From positions 15,330,303 to 15,394,302 of the forward strand of contig NC_092581.1 in the NCBI RefSeq assembly GCF_037975245.1: 64,000 nt of DNA, in the 5' to 3' direction. Of this stretch, positions 33,202 to 45,983 are shown piece by piece. The notes under the pieces are model-generated. The model did not search any database. It saw only the letters and a list, made by a program, of their open reading frames with translations, and was not told the origin of the DNA. The translations under genes were made by a program, and so were the position numbers. The DNA comes from Apostichopus japonicus (Eukaryota; Echinodermata; Holothuroidea; Aspidochirotida; Stichopodidae). Numbering within the stretch: position 1 is the first letter of the stretch; each line of letters begins with the position of its first letter.

Positions 33202-35357
33202 ATCATGCTTTCAACCGACTGTATTATATGTATTTCAAAACCCGCAAAAATCTAATACAATCAAGATATTCATACTGCTCATACTGTCAGCCCAAGTGCT
33301 TTACAGCAATTGTTCAATTAAATGATAGATAAATGCCACATAACACAAGGTGAGGGGGGGGGGGGTGTGGTTTGTAATATTCCACTATTGGCAAATTACA
33401 GAAACAGACACAAAAAAGTAAATCTAGACACAAAATGACACTTTGTGTGTGTATTTTTCTTATGCATTTACTTTTTATAAGCTATCCCTGTACATCTCTT
33501 ACCACCCTTATGATTTAATTATTAATATTACAAACATCCTACAAATTGTATGTAAAAGGCTCTGTATTTTATATCAAACTAATGCACTAAAACAATTCTC
33601 CATCATAAACTTGGTATGACAAAGTATAAGCACAAAATTGTTGTTAATTGTTAAAGATTAAGATAAGTAATACACTAATACAATGCAAAAACAAGATGGT
33701 GTTGTCTCTCTCACTTTATATTCCAAATTGGCAATACCCTTCTGTGACATACATGCTTAGCTTTAACGATCTTTGTGGTGAACTTTCAGGAAATCGGATT
33801 TAAATATGATATGGACATTAAAGACTGAAACTGTACAAAAAAATCCTGTACAAAAACAGCCCAACCTCATTAAGAATTATGGATATGGGAAATATATATC
33901 AATATTTTCTTAGAATGAAATTGTTCAAGTCGATAATCACAAAATAATCATTATAGTGATGGTGTGTAAATATGAATCTTTTATTTTTTATCTTTTATTT
34001 TTAAGCAAGCAGCAGCTGAGATCAGAGTGTAGAGTACTACACAATGAAGACATGTTTACTTCTAAACATTCTCCTTTCACCTTCAGACAACCCCCCACCC
34101 CCACCCACTTTTCAGCAGACTTTTGATTCTTGCATAAGTTGATTTAAAAGTAGCGGCAAAGATGACGATGTTGGATAATACTTCTATTCCCAGGTCATGA
34201 GATTATAACCCATCATTTTTTTTATGATTTAAAAATCGCAGTATTATCTCGGTGTGGAGAAACTGATTAAATCAGTTTCTATCATGTGACTTTGGTAAAA
34301 AATATGTGAATCAGATCCTGAATTTCGTTGCAGATTTTCTATTCAAAACCAATTTTCTGAGAGACTTTTTCTTAAGAGTATTTTTGTGTCTCTGTGACGC
34401 AATCATAGTCTCACTGAAAAAAACAAGCTGAAAAGGATTCACCTTGCGATAAGCCGACGAAACTATGAAGGATGGGTAACAAATTTACAGATTTTTCTGG
34501 CCGGAACGTAAAGAAAGCTAGTATATCTAGAATACAGCCCCTGAATACCGATTTCGAGCACAAGACTAAAGGCTGGTAAGAAAAACAAGGACCCAAAATA
34601 GTTGGCGGTAAAGGTCATGATACCAGGCACGAACCATTCTGTCCAATATGATCAAAATTGTGACTTATCGTTTGAAAAAAACGTTTGTAAAACTAATATC
34701 TGGTTTCAAAGAAATGAGAAAGAGAAATTATTTTGCTCAAAAATTTAATGCTCTAGCCTCACATATTAAAATTAATGGTGAACTCATCACATATTGCAAA
34801 TCTACACATTAGTCCATTTTGTGACTTTGATATCCCAATGGAGTCTGTTTGCTATCTAGTATGTCCATAAAACCCTTTCTATAGAAGTGCCTTTTTTATG
34901 AAAAGTTAGCTTTAGCCTGACATATTAACATTAATGGTAAACACAATGCATACTGAAATATAGACAATAGGCCATGCTGTGATGTTAATTCCAGATGGGA
35001 GTAGGTGTGCTACCCGGTATGTCCTTATAAATCTAGTACATCCAAACTTTTTCTAGAAGTGCTTTATCTTAGGAAGCAGCGTGTTCTCCTCAAAGACTCC
35101 GTAGTTCTTAGCCTCATATGTAAACTATGAATTGTGAGAGCACAATGCATATTATGAGGACTTCATATGTCGCCATACTGTGGATGACCGTTAACTCCAC
35201 CAAAGCCCTTTGTCTATTCAAATACTGACCGAACACTTCATCCCCTGACCTGTATGTGTTCTGTAGGTGTCACAGTATAACGTTTATAGTACAGGTGCCT
35301 TCCAAACGCCGACCTTAAAAATATGTCCTGATCGTTTAAACCCTATGATAGCTGACA

Positions 35358-38300
35358 TCAAACCTCGTAGCATTTCCACGACAGAGGTTCGGCCTTCTTC
35401 AGCTTGATTTCAGTTTTGGTTCCAAGTAGCTGGACTGAGGATTTCTCTGGATGAACGACCTAAGAGGAAGACAAAATAAAAAAGAAAAGAAATTATGTTA
35501 GAATCAGAGGTAGTTTGTGATGCAAATGATAGAAATTAAAGCAAAATGACATATTTATGGCTCAAGTTTAAATGGCAATACAATATTATCCATTATTCTA
35601 GCCCTAAGACAAAGAAGCTTTTGTTTAACTTTACACCTAAAGCTCTGCGTTGCACTGGCTACGATCTCTACACCATTATGACCGAGCCATGCAAGATCCA
35701 AACACACCTGGATACCCGGGGGGAATTTGTTTGTGGTAACATCAATCGCAGACTCCTAATTCTGTAACAAATATTTGTTTTGTTCACGAAATATCTGATG
35801 TTTCGTGCCAGATTTTCATTAATTCTTGGTGCAAAGTTTGTGAATTTCAATAAGAAAATGGTTTCATCCCTCTTCTCTTTCTCTCACACTAAAGTCTAAA
35901 TCGGTCTGCTGAACTTTGTAAATAATAAATAAATAAAAATTAAATAAAAAAACAGAATTATAAAATTCTATACATATCTGAGAGAGCAAAGAAACAATTG
36001 GCTTGAAGAGGGTTCAAACCAATGATTTCGGGATTACTGAAGTTATATGCTCCACCAACTGCAACTCCACCAACTTTCTTTGTGGAAAGGGATGGAGGGG
36101 GGGGGGGGGGGAAGAGGGTGTAAGTCGGGCTTCTGACTGGCACCTTCAGTCTCGAACTATATGCGCTGGAAAGCTCAGTTTGCAAAGACTACTTGCAAGC
36201 AAAACACCATGTGGCACTCACCCCTTCTAAAGTGAAACTTTTCTGGAATCGATTCTTCCCGTTATCGAAACATATATCGACAGAGAGTCGGACGGGGTTA
36301 GCTCTGACGACAGTGTTTTCTGGTCGGGTGTTCTTGCAGTAGATGGATAGCACAGCAAAGCCGCTAGTTTGGTGCCAGTCGTACCTGGGCATGGACAAAA
36401 AGAAAATCTTTAAATGTTGGTGGAGAAAATGACTCCACTTTCAAAAACTGGCAAGATGTTCCAAAATAGTGCATAGAGGTGAAATTTGGATATAGAGCTA
36501 CCATTTATAAGACTTATTCAGTCCAAAATAAATAGTGGCAATATAAGGCATCACATTGTTATCTTTACGTGACCACAGAACCCTGTGCCCTCTTTAAATC
36601 TGGATGTGTAAAAACAAACAATATGATTTCTTGCAAAGAGTACTCATTATGCAGCACCTACAGTATCTGTAGGAAGCAGACATATTACTTCAATAGCCAA
36701 AGAGAAAAAACAGGAGTATTAGAAGGATAGTGTGGGTTTGAGATAATACAGATGGCAGTGACGTAGGAAGGTACTTTTGAGTGGGGGCTGAAGACTGATG
36801 GCCAGCCTAGGGGAGGGGAATTTTTATGCATTTCCAGGTGGTCTCAGATGCAATTTGGTGCAATATAGCACACTTCAACACCCACTCCATTTTGCAAATA
36901 ATTTTGCATTTTCACCTGGCCTTAGATGCAATTTGGTGCTCCAAATGAGATTTTTTTCTCATTTGGAAATGAAAAAGGGGTTTTCTGACTTGCGAAGCGG
37001 GGGGCGGAATGATACTTCCGCCCCCTGTATTTTTCACCGGGGGGCTGGCTCCCCCCAGCCCCTCGGTTCCTATGCCCTTGACAGATGGTGTCGGAAAAGG
37101 AGACCTGATGGTATGTTGTAGCAAGCAGGTCTCCAGAGGATGGTGTGGGATTTACAAACTCAAGATGGTGTAGGCCCAGACTCAAGAGGATGGTGTGGGT
37201 TGAAGAGACCTGATGGTATGGTGAAGTATGAAGATACTCCAGAGGATGGTGTGGGATTGACAAACTCAAGAGGATGGTGTAGGCCCAGACTCAAGAGGAT
37301 GGTGTGGGTTGAAGAGACCTGATGGTATTTAAGTATGAAGATACTTCAGAGGATAGTGTGGGATTGACAAACTCAAGAGGATGGTATAGGCACAGCCAAC
37401 ATCTAGAGATGGTGTGGGATAAATAGACCTGATGGCATGGTGAAGTATGAAGATACTTCAGAGGATGGTGTGGGATTGACAAACTCAAGATGGTGTAGGC
37501 CCAGACTCAAGAGGATGGTGTGGGTTGAAGAGACCTGATGGTATGGTGAAGTATGAAGATACTCCAGAGGATGCTGTTGGGATTGACAAACTCAAGAGGA
37601 TGGTGTAGGCCCAGACTCAAGAGGATGGTGTGGGTTGAAGAGACCTGATGGTATTAAAGTATGAAGATACTTCAGAGGATAGTGTGGGATTGACAAACTC
37701 AAGACGATGGTGTAGTCCCGGCCAGCATGAAGATGGTGGTGTGGGTTAAAGAGACCTGATGGTATGGTGAAGTATGTAGATACTCCAGAGAATGGTATGG
37801 GATTAATAAACTCAGGAGCGTGGTATAGGCACAGCCATCATCTAAAGGGTGGTGAAGGATGAAGATACCTGATGGTATGGTGAAGTATGAAGATACTTCA
37901 GAGGATGTTGTGGTATTGGTAGTCCCGGCCAGCATGAAGAGGGTGGTGTGGGATGAAGAGTCTTGAGATGGTGGTGTGGTATTGTCAGACCTAAGAGGAT
38001 GGTGTAGGCCCAGATTGCAGTGGGTGGTGTAGGATGAACCTGATAGACCTGATAGTGTGGTGCAGGAAGAAGATCGTTCAGAGGATGTTGTGGGATGGAG
38101 AGGTTCAGGGGTATAGTGTAGGGTCAAGATATGATGACAGAGGGGTGAACGGAGGACTGTCAGTGCAAGAAAATATATTTGGGCAAAATGACTGGCAAAT
38201 ATCAATTCCTTTTTTTCTCTCTAGTTAATAAAATTTAACGTCCAGACTGTGAGAGTGGCACTAATGGATGAGAGGAATGAGGTCCGATGCTAAAGTATAC

Positions 38301-41300
38301 CACATATTTGATTGATTACGTAGGACGCACTGATAGATTTACCTGCAGGCCACCTTCTGTGCCTTTTCTTGTTCAGTTTCAATCCATCTATGATCTCCTG
38401 TCTCACATCCTGGTTGTGCCATAAAATTATCAAAGTCAGAGGTCTTAATCTTACAGCACGACCAGTACTTCATTCTGAAAACCAATAAAATATGAAATAC
38501 AGTAAAAAAATACTAAAAAAAACACCACTTCAAAAAGTGTAAAAGGAAATATCACTTGCATAGTATAAAATCAATTCTGCTATTAAAGTGCTGAAGGCAG
38601 GTTCACACACATCCCACGACAGAGCGTCACGTTTTGGGAATGCGGGAAAAAGGGATTTGTGATGGAAAATAAATTTGAAGCAGGAAAACAGGTTCTCTAT
38701 TTTCAACAAAACTGAGCTACCCAACCTGATGCTGGGAACAACAGGTTGTGCTTGTAGCAACTTCTTCGACATATATATTATCATGACATTGACTGCTAGG
38801 CATTCACTTGATTATGAACTATAAACGAAAGGAAAAATTGCTTCTGTGCATCATTTGCCCTTTTGACATTATATAACACCCCACTTAGTTCCCTTGCCCA
38901 CATCCTGTTTATTATTAAGGGACAGGATGTTTTAGCTGGGGTTCGTCAGGGGTAGTAGTAATACTCACCCTTCGTGGAAAACAGCTGACCCTGAATGGTA
39001 AGCGCACCTCTCTCTATTGCTTTGTTCACCCTGATATGTCTGGAGAAGGGAGAGAGAGAGAGCATCATAAATAAACAAAGATGGAAATAGCAGGGGAGAG
39101 AAGAGTGAGAGGGAGGGTGGGGGGGGAAGGAAAGGTACTCAGGCTCTTTTTCAACATGATATCTCTGGAGACAAGAGAGATCATCAAATACATAAGAAAA
39201 CTACAGAGGGATGAAAGGGCGGGGGAGGAAAAAGGACAGAAAGGGGAACGGAGGGGGAAGAGAGGGTATTGTAAGTGAAGGTATGAGAATGAGATGTGGC
39301 AGGGAAATAGAGGATATAATGCTATGCTTCCCTGGACTATGCTGGTTACTGCTAATAAGTGTTGTGTGGGTAAAGTATTTCCCTGGACTATGCTGGTGTC
39401 TGTTACTAAGTGTTGTGTGTAAAGTACTTCCTTGGACTATGCTGGTTACTGTTAATAAGTGTTGTGTGGGTAAAGTACTTTCCTGGACTATGCTGGTGAA
39501 TGTTAATAAGTACTGTGTGGGTAAAGTCATAGTTTAAATATATATACTTGATGTTTATGGCGATGCATGGTGGGTTTGGATCTTGTACTTTGCTTCTGCG
39601 ACTCCTTGCCCTTTGTTTTACTTTCGAGATTGCTTTCTTAGGACCGTAGTGTGTTGGGTAGATGATATCATGAGCTGGTACCAGATAGGCTCCTCAGAAC
39701 AGAGAGAAAATGGAGTGTTTTAAGCAGGCATAACACCAGTGTTTTAAGCAGGCATAACATCAGTGTTTTAAGAAGGCATAACACCAGTGTTTTAAGCAGG
39801 CATAACACCAAAGTTGAAAACGGTTTGCGCTACCTTTGGTGATCTAACAGGTAGCGTTGTATTTGCAACAGGACTGACTGCTTGAACATGTTCTTTTCAT
39901 CGATAAGACTTGAACTTATGCATTAGAACATTTGTCTGTCTGTGTGGTAAACTTATTTATGTCTTCTAATCTTTTGACCTTACCTTCCCACAGCTTGTAT
40001 TTTTACAAGAGGTACCTATGGTTACTGTTGACTGCTGAGTTTGTCCTGAAAAGAAAAAGAAGAAAATGATAAGAAAATAAGAAATCATACAAGACTCAAC
40101 ATTTTGACAAAACAAACTTTTTCTTTTGCAAGTAATATTTTCACACTATGCATGGCAGTTTCAATATTAACAAATTCTTTTTCTCATGAAAACACACTGA
40201 AGAAAATATGGTGCTGTGTAGAAAATCTGCTATACATGTTTGCACTTGCATGATCTAGCAATTGGACAACTTTGTATAACATTTCGCTATGAGAAGCCGG
40301 ATACGTTATTCCCTGCGATGCCATCCTGTACCACTTGAAAATTTGTTGTTTTCGTGTAAAATTTTGCTACTGTTGCTGTCAATGATAGCTAAATTTAAAC
40401 ATTGCATTTTATTGGTTTGATACTTACCATCTTCATCGCTTGGCTTGCCAAGGTCCAGTTTACTAAGAGCGGTTTTTAGAGATTGTCCGACAGTCGTTTT
40501 TAAAATAATCATCTCCTCATCTTCACTGTATCAAAAGGAAAACAATGTGAAATGATGAGCACAACACGTTCGTAAGGATTTCCCTACAAGATGTTGAAAT
40601 CAAACTAATAACTAGAGCACCAATGGTGCAGAAGCTCATACCTTTTCGAGCTTAAAAATGTAGGGCCCACAAAACCAATTTTGGGCCCATGAGGGATACC
40701 CCCCCCCTCCGTTAGCAGAATCCTGGCCACACCACTGGCTATAATTCCTATTTTCCCCCTTTAAATCCTATTTTCCCCACTCTCTCAAACGATACCATGC
40801 ACTGACCTACCCTATTAAACTTTCTCCCCTCTACCTTAGCAGACATAACTTCACAAGCACTCCCTACAAGACATAACTTCACAAGCTGCCTACATACCTC
40901 AGGCTCAAAGACTTCTAAGAATCGGCAAGTGCTGATTGGCTATAGGGCTCTCATGCTTACAGTTCAACAGTTAATAACAACTCCCAGTCCTGCTTTAATT
41001 CCACTAACAGCCTCTGCAGAGCTTAACCACAAATGTAAACAAACACTGCAGACACTGGGAGACAAATTAAAGGAGCTTTGGCAAAAAGTGAAAGCTCAGA
41101 TTTTTTTAAACAATGGGGATTAATTGTAATTAATTAACTTTTGACCAAAATTTTTTAGGCATCACCTTATTCATACACAATCCAACAATCATCAGTTCAA
41201 CTTTGAATATGATCCATCAAAATCTTGAGGAGACTGAGATATTTGAAAATATTACAAAGAATGACCCCCGATGACCCCCTAAATGACATTTGACCTCAAT

Positions 41301-44300
41301 TTTCCGAACACCCCTCGTAACTCTCATCCCGAGGAACATTGTGACCATGTTTCATTATAATTGGCCATACACTGTACGAACAGGAGCAATTTGAAAATAT
41401 AGGGCCGCGGCCCGGGCCACAAAAGACCCCTAGTTGATCTTTGATCTAAAATTCATGAACACCCTGAAGGAAGAACTACCATAGTACTATTGTGACAAAC
41501 CCTCAACATTGTACCATGGAATCTGTAGGAGAAGAAGCATTTTGCGTATTTCCACAAAATGGCCCATTACGGCCCACAGGTGACCTTTGACCCCAAATTT
41601 TGGACCATCTCTGATGGCCCTATACCCAATGGTCCTTGTGTCCAAGTTTCATGAAATTCCATCAAACACTGTGCGAGTGGGAGCGGTTTTACCAATTGTT
41701 GACGGATAAAGTGATAGAGTGATAGACGCCGCACTGTAACAATAGCTCACACCAGCATGCTGGTATGAGCTAAAAATTAGAAATTGAATGGTAATTCCGA
41801 AAGGAGAACTAATTATGCTTCTCTCATCGGTCAAATATAAATTTAGCTGTGACCAATGGTTTCGAAGTGCAACTTGTATAAAACGGTGTGAAACTCAGCA
41901 CTTGGTGGATGTAGGATTTTTCATACCAGGGGAAGAAGACATTGACAGGTGGACACCAAAACTTACTATAGAAATAGTGTCGAATAAGAAAACATCGGTG
42001 AAAGTTAAGGACTGCTTGCAATCAAAGTTTGGTAAATTTTTCTGCAATGTACCTTGTTTTGGGCAGATTATTTTGACAGCCAGTATTTTGTGCCCATGAA
42101 AATTCCCAAAATTGATGACCCAGCCCCAAGCCCCTTCCCCCTCTTCCCCCCTCCCCTCCCCCGGTAAACAAGGAGGAAGGACACCTACTGTACCTTGGTC
42201 TCACTTCCTTTTGCTTGGGATTAGGTTGCCTTGGAGCTTCCACTATGACTTCCTCCTGTAAACAGATGGGGTTATGACAAAACATTACGTTTCAAACAGT
42301 CACTCGGACTAAATAATTGTTACCATATTGGTGGATGAACATTCTTATTCTTTAATATTCAAGAATAATGAAGACTTTGAAATCTTCATCATTTTCAACT
42401 TAAAAGCAGCCGGTCAGGACTATTTTTCAATGCTAATACCACAATATACTGTCCTCACATATCATGCTTCATAGCACTCGTACTGACAGTATGAACAGCT
42501 CGGAAACCTTTATCTGAACCTAATGCTAATACCACTCTATACTGTCCTCTCATATCATGCTTCAGAGCACTCGTACTGACAGTATGAACAGTTCGGCACC
42601 TATCTCTGATTACAATGCTAATACCAAGTGCTCTATGCTGTCCTCTAATGTCATGCTTTAAAGCACTCCTACTGACTTCCAGTATGAACAGTTTCTAACT
42701 ATCAGTACTTTTGAAGCATGACATGAAAGTATGGGTTAGAAAGAAAAAGCCAAAATTGGATGTTTTATATAAAGATGAATTATTTAGTTAGTGGATGAAA
42801 AATTATGAAATTCATATCACTTTGAACTAAATTCCAATCATAGTTTGAAGAAAGACCTCCAGAAGAAAAGGACTAAAGAGTAAAGACAATGATCTTACAG
42901 CTATTTGGCTACATTCTGCTACCAGTAAGAAGAGAAACAATTTCTACAGTTGTCAAGTGAATGCATTTGAAACAATTTCTATGAACTGCATTTATAAATG
43001 AAAGCAGATATTTGATTCAGAAAATCACATTCACACGGTCCTGTTTGATGTCGACAACAGCAGACTGGGTAGAGAGCTGACTATCATATCTACTGTATGG
43101 AGAGGATATATATCTGGGGTAAGGGGTGAGACAGTCTTCATTGCTTACAGTTTATGGCAGTGTCTTTCTGAGTTTGGACTAAGACAGCCAGAACTTTTAG
43201 CGTTAATATTCACTTGGAAATTCTCAATCCACAATTTGCCAGCTCTACCACTTTTGAGCATAAACAGCAGTTCACCTTCGGTTTACAGGTCAGTCACCAG
43301 AAATTCCCAAAATACAATTACAAGCATTCAGTAAGACCGAAAGTCGGCAGTTCTTTACATACTACAGTAGGTGCTGTTTGGTAAAATGAATACTTACATG
43401 GTCTTTGTCATTGTCAGCATTTACTTCCTCTTTTGGGACTTCTGCCGGCTTATCTGGGTTATGATGTGATTTTTTACAACCCTAGTGAGAGGAGAGGAAC
43501 AGTGTCACGGTTCCGTCTTACAGACATTAGACTTTTCTTCCACTGCTACTGTACACTACCGAAGACACATCATTCTTGATTGTAGATTGTAAACATACAT
43601 ACTATGTTAACTAAATACTTTATAGGCTACCTTAACCCTATAGGGAGCCTGGGATCCTACAATATAGGTTTACACTCTAGATTTGGGTCACTATTTGTAA
43701 AAATGCCCTTTTTTTTGGCCATGTCATCTGCAACTTAGTTTATAACTGACAGGCCTGTATCCAGAAATTCTGAGTTGGAGGGGCACAACAGCTGCATCCT
43801 GTAAGTTCTGAAATTTTGATTCCCACAGTATAGGGGCAATGTAATCTTTGCAGGTGAAGGGGAGGGGGGGGGGGTTGGTCCACTAGACCTTGCCACAGGC
43901 AAGATAATCCATGTACAACAATATAATGACCTCAACAAACTTGATGGAAAATATCACCCTTTTCTTGGCAGGGCTAAAATTTCATGATGCAGCTGTACAA
44001 TACAAATCCAGAACTCCTCGGGTATTTTATCATTCCATATAAACTCACAACATAGCCTTCATGATAAAAAACTTACTGGAATATTTAAGAATTCTGTGAA
44101 ATCAGTAGTTCTTTTCTTGCAGCATGACCAACCCTTGTATGCATCATGAAAGACAGGTTCTCCCGGGTGATGGACACAAGATTCTATGGAGGTGATGAAA
44201 AATAATAGAGATAAAATATATATAATTGGCAATTATTCTTACTTCAACACAAATTTGGGAGCATCCCCTTGTGCAATTTGATCTTAATTTGGCATGAAAC

Positions 44301-45555
44301 AAACTGTAGCTCAATTTTATTATAAATACTTATTCAGAAAAACAAAATATAGTGGCTATTTGCACTGGTTCATGGAGACAAACTAAGCTGTGATTGTTTG
44401 TATCTACAAATGGCTCAGAGATAAGGGCAACACAGATCACCAGGAATGATATCAGGGCAGGGAATTCACATGAAAGAAGTCATGCCGTAATTAGTGATAA
44501 ATAATAAGTTGTCTGTTTACCGTTTAGATATTTTAGCAATTTCATTTTTATTTTGGACGAAATACTTGTTTCTGGATGCTGTAGTCTTTAATTTGGAATT
44601 TGACCATCATCCCAACTTAGCATAGTGCTTTACCAGTAGCATGGTCACTTCGAAGTTCGGACACCTAAGCCTTAAAACACCCCAAAACTAAATCTTCTGG
44701 TATAAATCACCGGAAAATATACTTCATATGGTGGGAGAATTGTGTTATAGTACGATACAGGGCCAAACTTTCTTTCCTGCAAACTGTTTACACGTTGTAT
44801 TCCAAGAAGATTCTTCGTGATTGTGGAGCTCGTATTTCTTTGCTAGAGTATTGCGAAGTTCGGACACGCAACCCACAGTGTGGCGCTGGTGATAAAATTG
44901 GTGGCGAAGTTGCTTTTTCAGTAATTATAACAGACTTCATAGATCTCTGTCATTTTATTGACAAATATGTAAGTAATTTCTTGCACATGGGTCATTTTGG
45001 AGAGAAAATAACCGTAGCTTTGTAATTTTTGGTGAAATTTGGCTCTTCCTGTAATTTGTCATGGTGAAATCATGTATTTCATAGGGTGTCCGAACTTCGC
45101 TGTGTTCCGAACTTCGCAACAATGACTATATTTATTAAGCAAAATTTGCAACACTGACAATATTTGGGAAACACAATCGCTATGTACAATAAATCATGTG
45201 CATATCATGAGTAGGTTATTACGTTTGCGGTAGCCTTTTCTCTTAAATTACTGCAACTTAACTACAGTAGCCTAAGCCTTGGCCACCGTATCTGCCTAGC
45301 AATAACTTACCGTTTGATTTGTTCGCAGCACAGATTAGTAAGCCTAGTGTATTAATTTGGGCCTTACACTATAACTTATAAGTCATTACGATTCAATAGG
45401 CTAGCGAAACAGTGTTTTTCACATATCTGCTTCAAATTCCAGTTACTGATTTGAAGAAATTTTAAATTATATTAATATGTTCGTTTTAACATATTACCTG
45501 GTCCATTACTGTCCTCCGAATATTCAACGGCGCATCCTTTGTTGTAACACCTCAT
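35358..45555 (-). CDS. CHORDC1: CHORD domain-containing protein 1 (morgana/CHP-1), HSP90 co-chaperone
   Basis: Ten exons on the minus strand: 45498-45555, 44077-44183, 43398-43481, 42194-42255, 40428-40525, 39984-40045, 38969-39039, 38343-38474, 36222-36384 and 35358-35459. They encode 312 aa (human 332). The protein binds HSP90 and regulates ROCK and centrosome duplication. CHORD I spans exons 1-3 ([26 protein letters not shown], then GCKKSHH). CHORD II spans exons 6-8 ([36 protein letters not shown]). Both keep the Cys/His zinc ligands. A CS (p23-like) domain follows in exons 9-10 from [18 protein letters not shown] to the end. All junctions are GT-AG and phases agree. Perfect and partial heat-shock elements lie about 360-430 bp upstream, matching the known HSF1 control of this gene. 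Confidence 0.96.
36756..37080 (+). mobile_element. hAT-type MITE, copy 2 (CHORDC1 intron 8)
   Basis: Starts CAGTGACGTAGGAAGG, ends CGGTTCCTATGCCCTTG, and is flanked by the exact 8-bp duplication ACAGATGG (36748-36755 and 37081-37088). Interior matches copies 1 and 3. 325 bp, no transposase. Confidence 0.92.
37089..38135. repeat. Minisatellite in CHORDC1 intron 8
   Basis: About 1 kb of tandem copies whose unit combines GAGGATGGTGTGGG, TTGAAGAGACCTGATGGTAT, GTGAAGTATGAAGATAC and ATTGACAAACTCAAG. Copies differ by deletions of sub-units, so the array is a higher-order mosaic. The frames read through it on both strands are repeat artefacts. Confidence 0.92.
39060..39270 (+). repeat. Purine-rich low-complexity tract
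   Basis: GA- and G-rich stretches (GGGAGAGAGAGAG, then AGGGAGGGTGGGGGGGGAAGG and later runs) that interrupt the intron 6 side of CHORDC1 exon 7. It could form triplex or G-quadruplex structures on the plus strand. Confidence 0.6.
39326..39531. repeat. Tandem repeat, 51-bp unit x4
   Basis: Four copies of a unit containing CCTGGACTATGCTGGT and AATAAGTGTTGTGTGGG in CHORDC1 intron 6. Confidence 0.92.
39714..39809. repeat. Tandem repeat, 24-bp unit x4
   Basis: Four nearly identical copies of a 24-bp unit, AGTGTTTTAAGCAGGCATAA plus CACC, in CHORDC1 intron 6. Confidence 0.95.
41140..41785 (+). mobile_element. Non-autonomous repeat ending in a hairpin (CHORDC1 intron 4)
   Basis: Diverged internal repeats alternate TTTGACC(CC/TC) with GTTTCAT...ATTATAATTGGCC or GTTTCATGAAATTCC. 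The 3' end is a strong hairpin (AGCTCACACCAGC / GCTGGTATGAGCT, 41741-41771) followed by CTAA-like bases. A hairpin just before a CTRR end is the Helitron 3' layout, but no 5' TC end or AT target was fixed, so the class is open. The matching AGCTCATACC at 40634 could belong to the other end. Confidence 0.4.
42429..42705. repeat. Tandem repeat, about 93-bp unit x3
   Basis: Three diverged copies beginning AATGCTAATACCA and containing CATGCTTCA(T/G)AGCACTCGTACTG and CAGTATGAACAG, in CHORDC1 intron 3. Confidence 0.9.
44646..45121. mobile_element. Inverted-repeat element(s) with GCGAAGTTCGGACAC ends (CHORDC1 intron 1)
   Basis: The motif CGAAGTTCGGACAC occurs in forward orientation at 44650 and 44854, and in reverse (GTGTCCGAACTTCGC, GTTCCGAACTTCGCAA) at 45088 and 45106. 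This looks like a small inverted-repeat transposon nested in, or duplicated next to, a relative. No coding capacity; no target duplication confirmed. Confidence 0.55.
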
Positions 45556-45916
45556 TTTCGTTCGGTTCGGGATCAGAGTGTTTTTCTATCAGAAGGACTA
45601 CTACTACGGAAAATACTAGAAGTACTATATGTGTGTCATCATTGTATCAATCACATGTACCGCGGTACTGTATGGAGAGAGTCAGTCAACATCTTTCCAC
45701 TTCGGTGCAGAAATGAAAAGAATTCAGGCGTTAAGAAAGCATAATCTGGATAATGTTATAACACAACCAACCTTTTAGTTCACAACCCACAATGTGTTCA
45801 TTAATTTAAATTGGGTTCCATTCGTAAAGATTAAAAAATTGTCACTTAATTAAGATATCCATTGAGATATTTATTCATTATTTGTAATATGATGTAGAAG
45901 CAGCTTTTTAAATAAC

Positions 45917-45983
45917 GAACGTTCTGGAAAAGCAATGCGTCCACCCAAGGGAATTTCCCTTCAGAATGTACACCGTTCGAGAA
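45917..45983. promoter_or_regulatory. Heat-shock elements upstream of CHORDC1
   Basis: GAACGTTCTGGAA at 45917-45929 is a perfect three-unit heat-shock element (GAA-nn-TTC-nn-GAA). TTCGAGAA at 45976-45983 adds a two-unit site followed by a near-match TTG. They lie 362-428 bp upstream of the CHORDC1 ATG. CHORDC1 is a known HSF1-inducible HSP90 partner, so a regulatory role is plausible but inferred. Confidence 0.6.

Larger units (their letters stand above)
31760..35357. other. UST-CHORDC1 convergent intergenic region
   Basis: Holds the LINE relic described separately, a short minus-strand open frame at 33010-33201, G-run relics near 33354, and the presumed 3' UTR of CHORDC1. Candidate minus-strand AATAAA signals lie at 33994-33999 and 33980-33985, about 1.4 kb after the CHORDC1 stop. 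No further gene is recognised. Confidence 0.5.

Noticed and set aside
37699-38205. 168-codon minus-strand frame
   Set aside because: It is a translated minisatellite (repeated HTT, PSS and SSYTT-like words).
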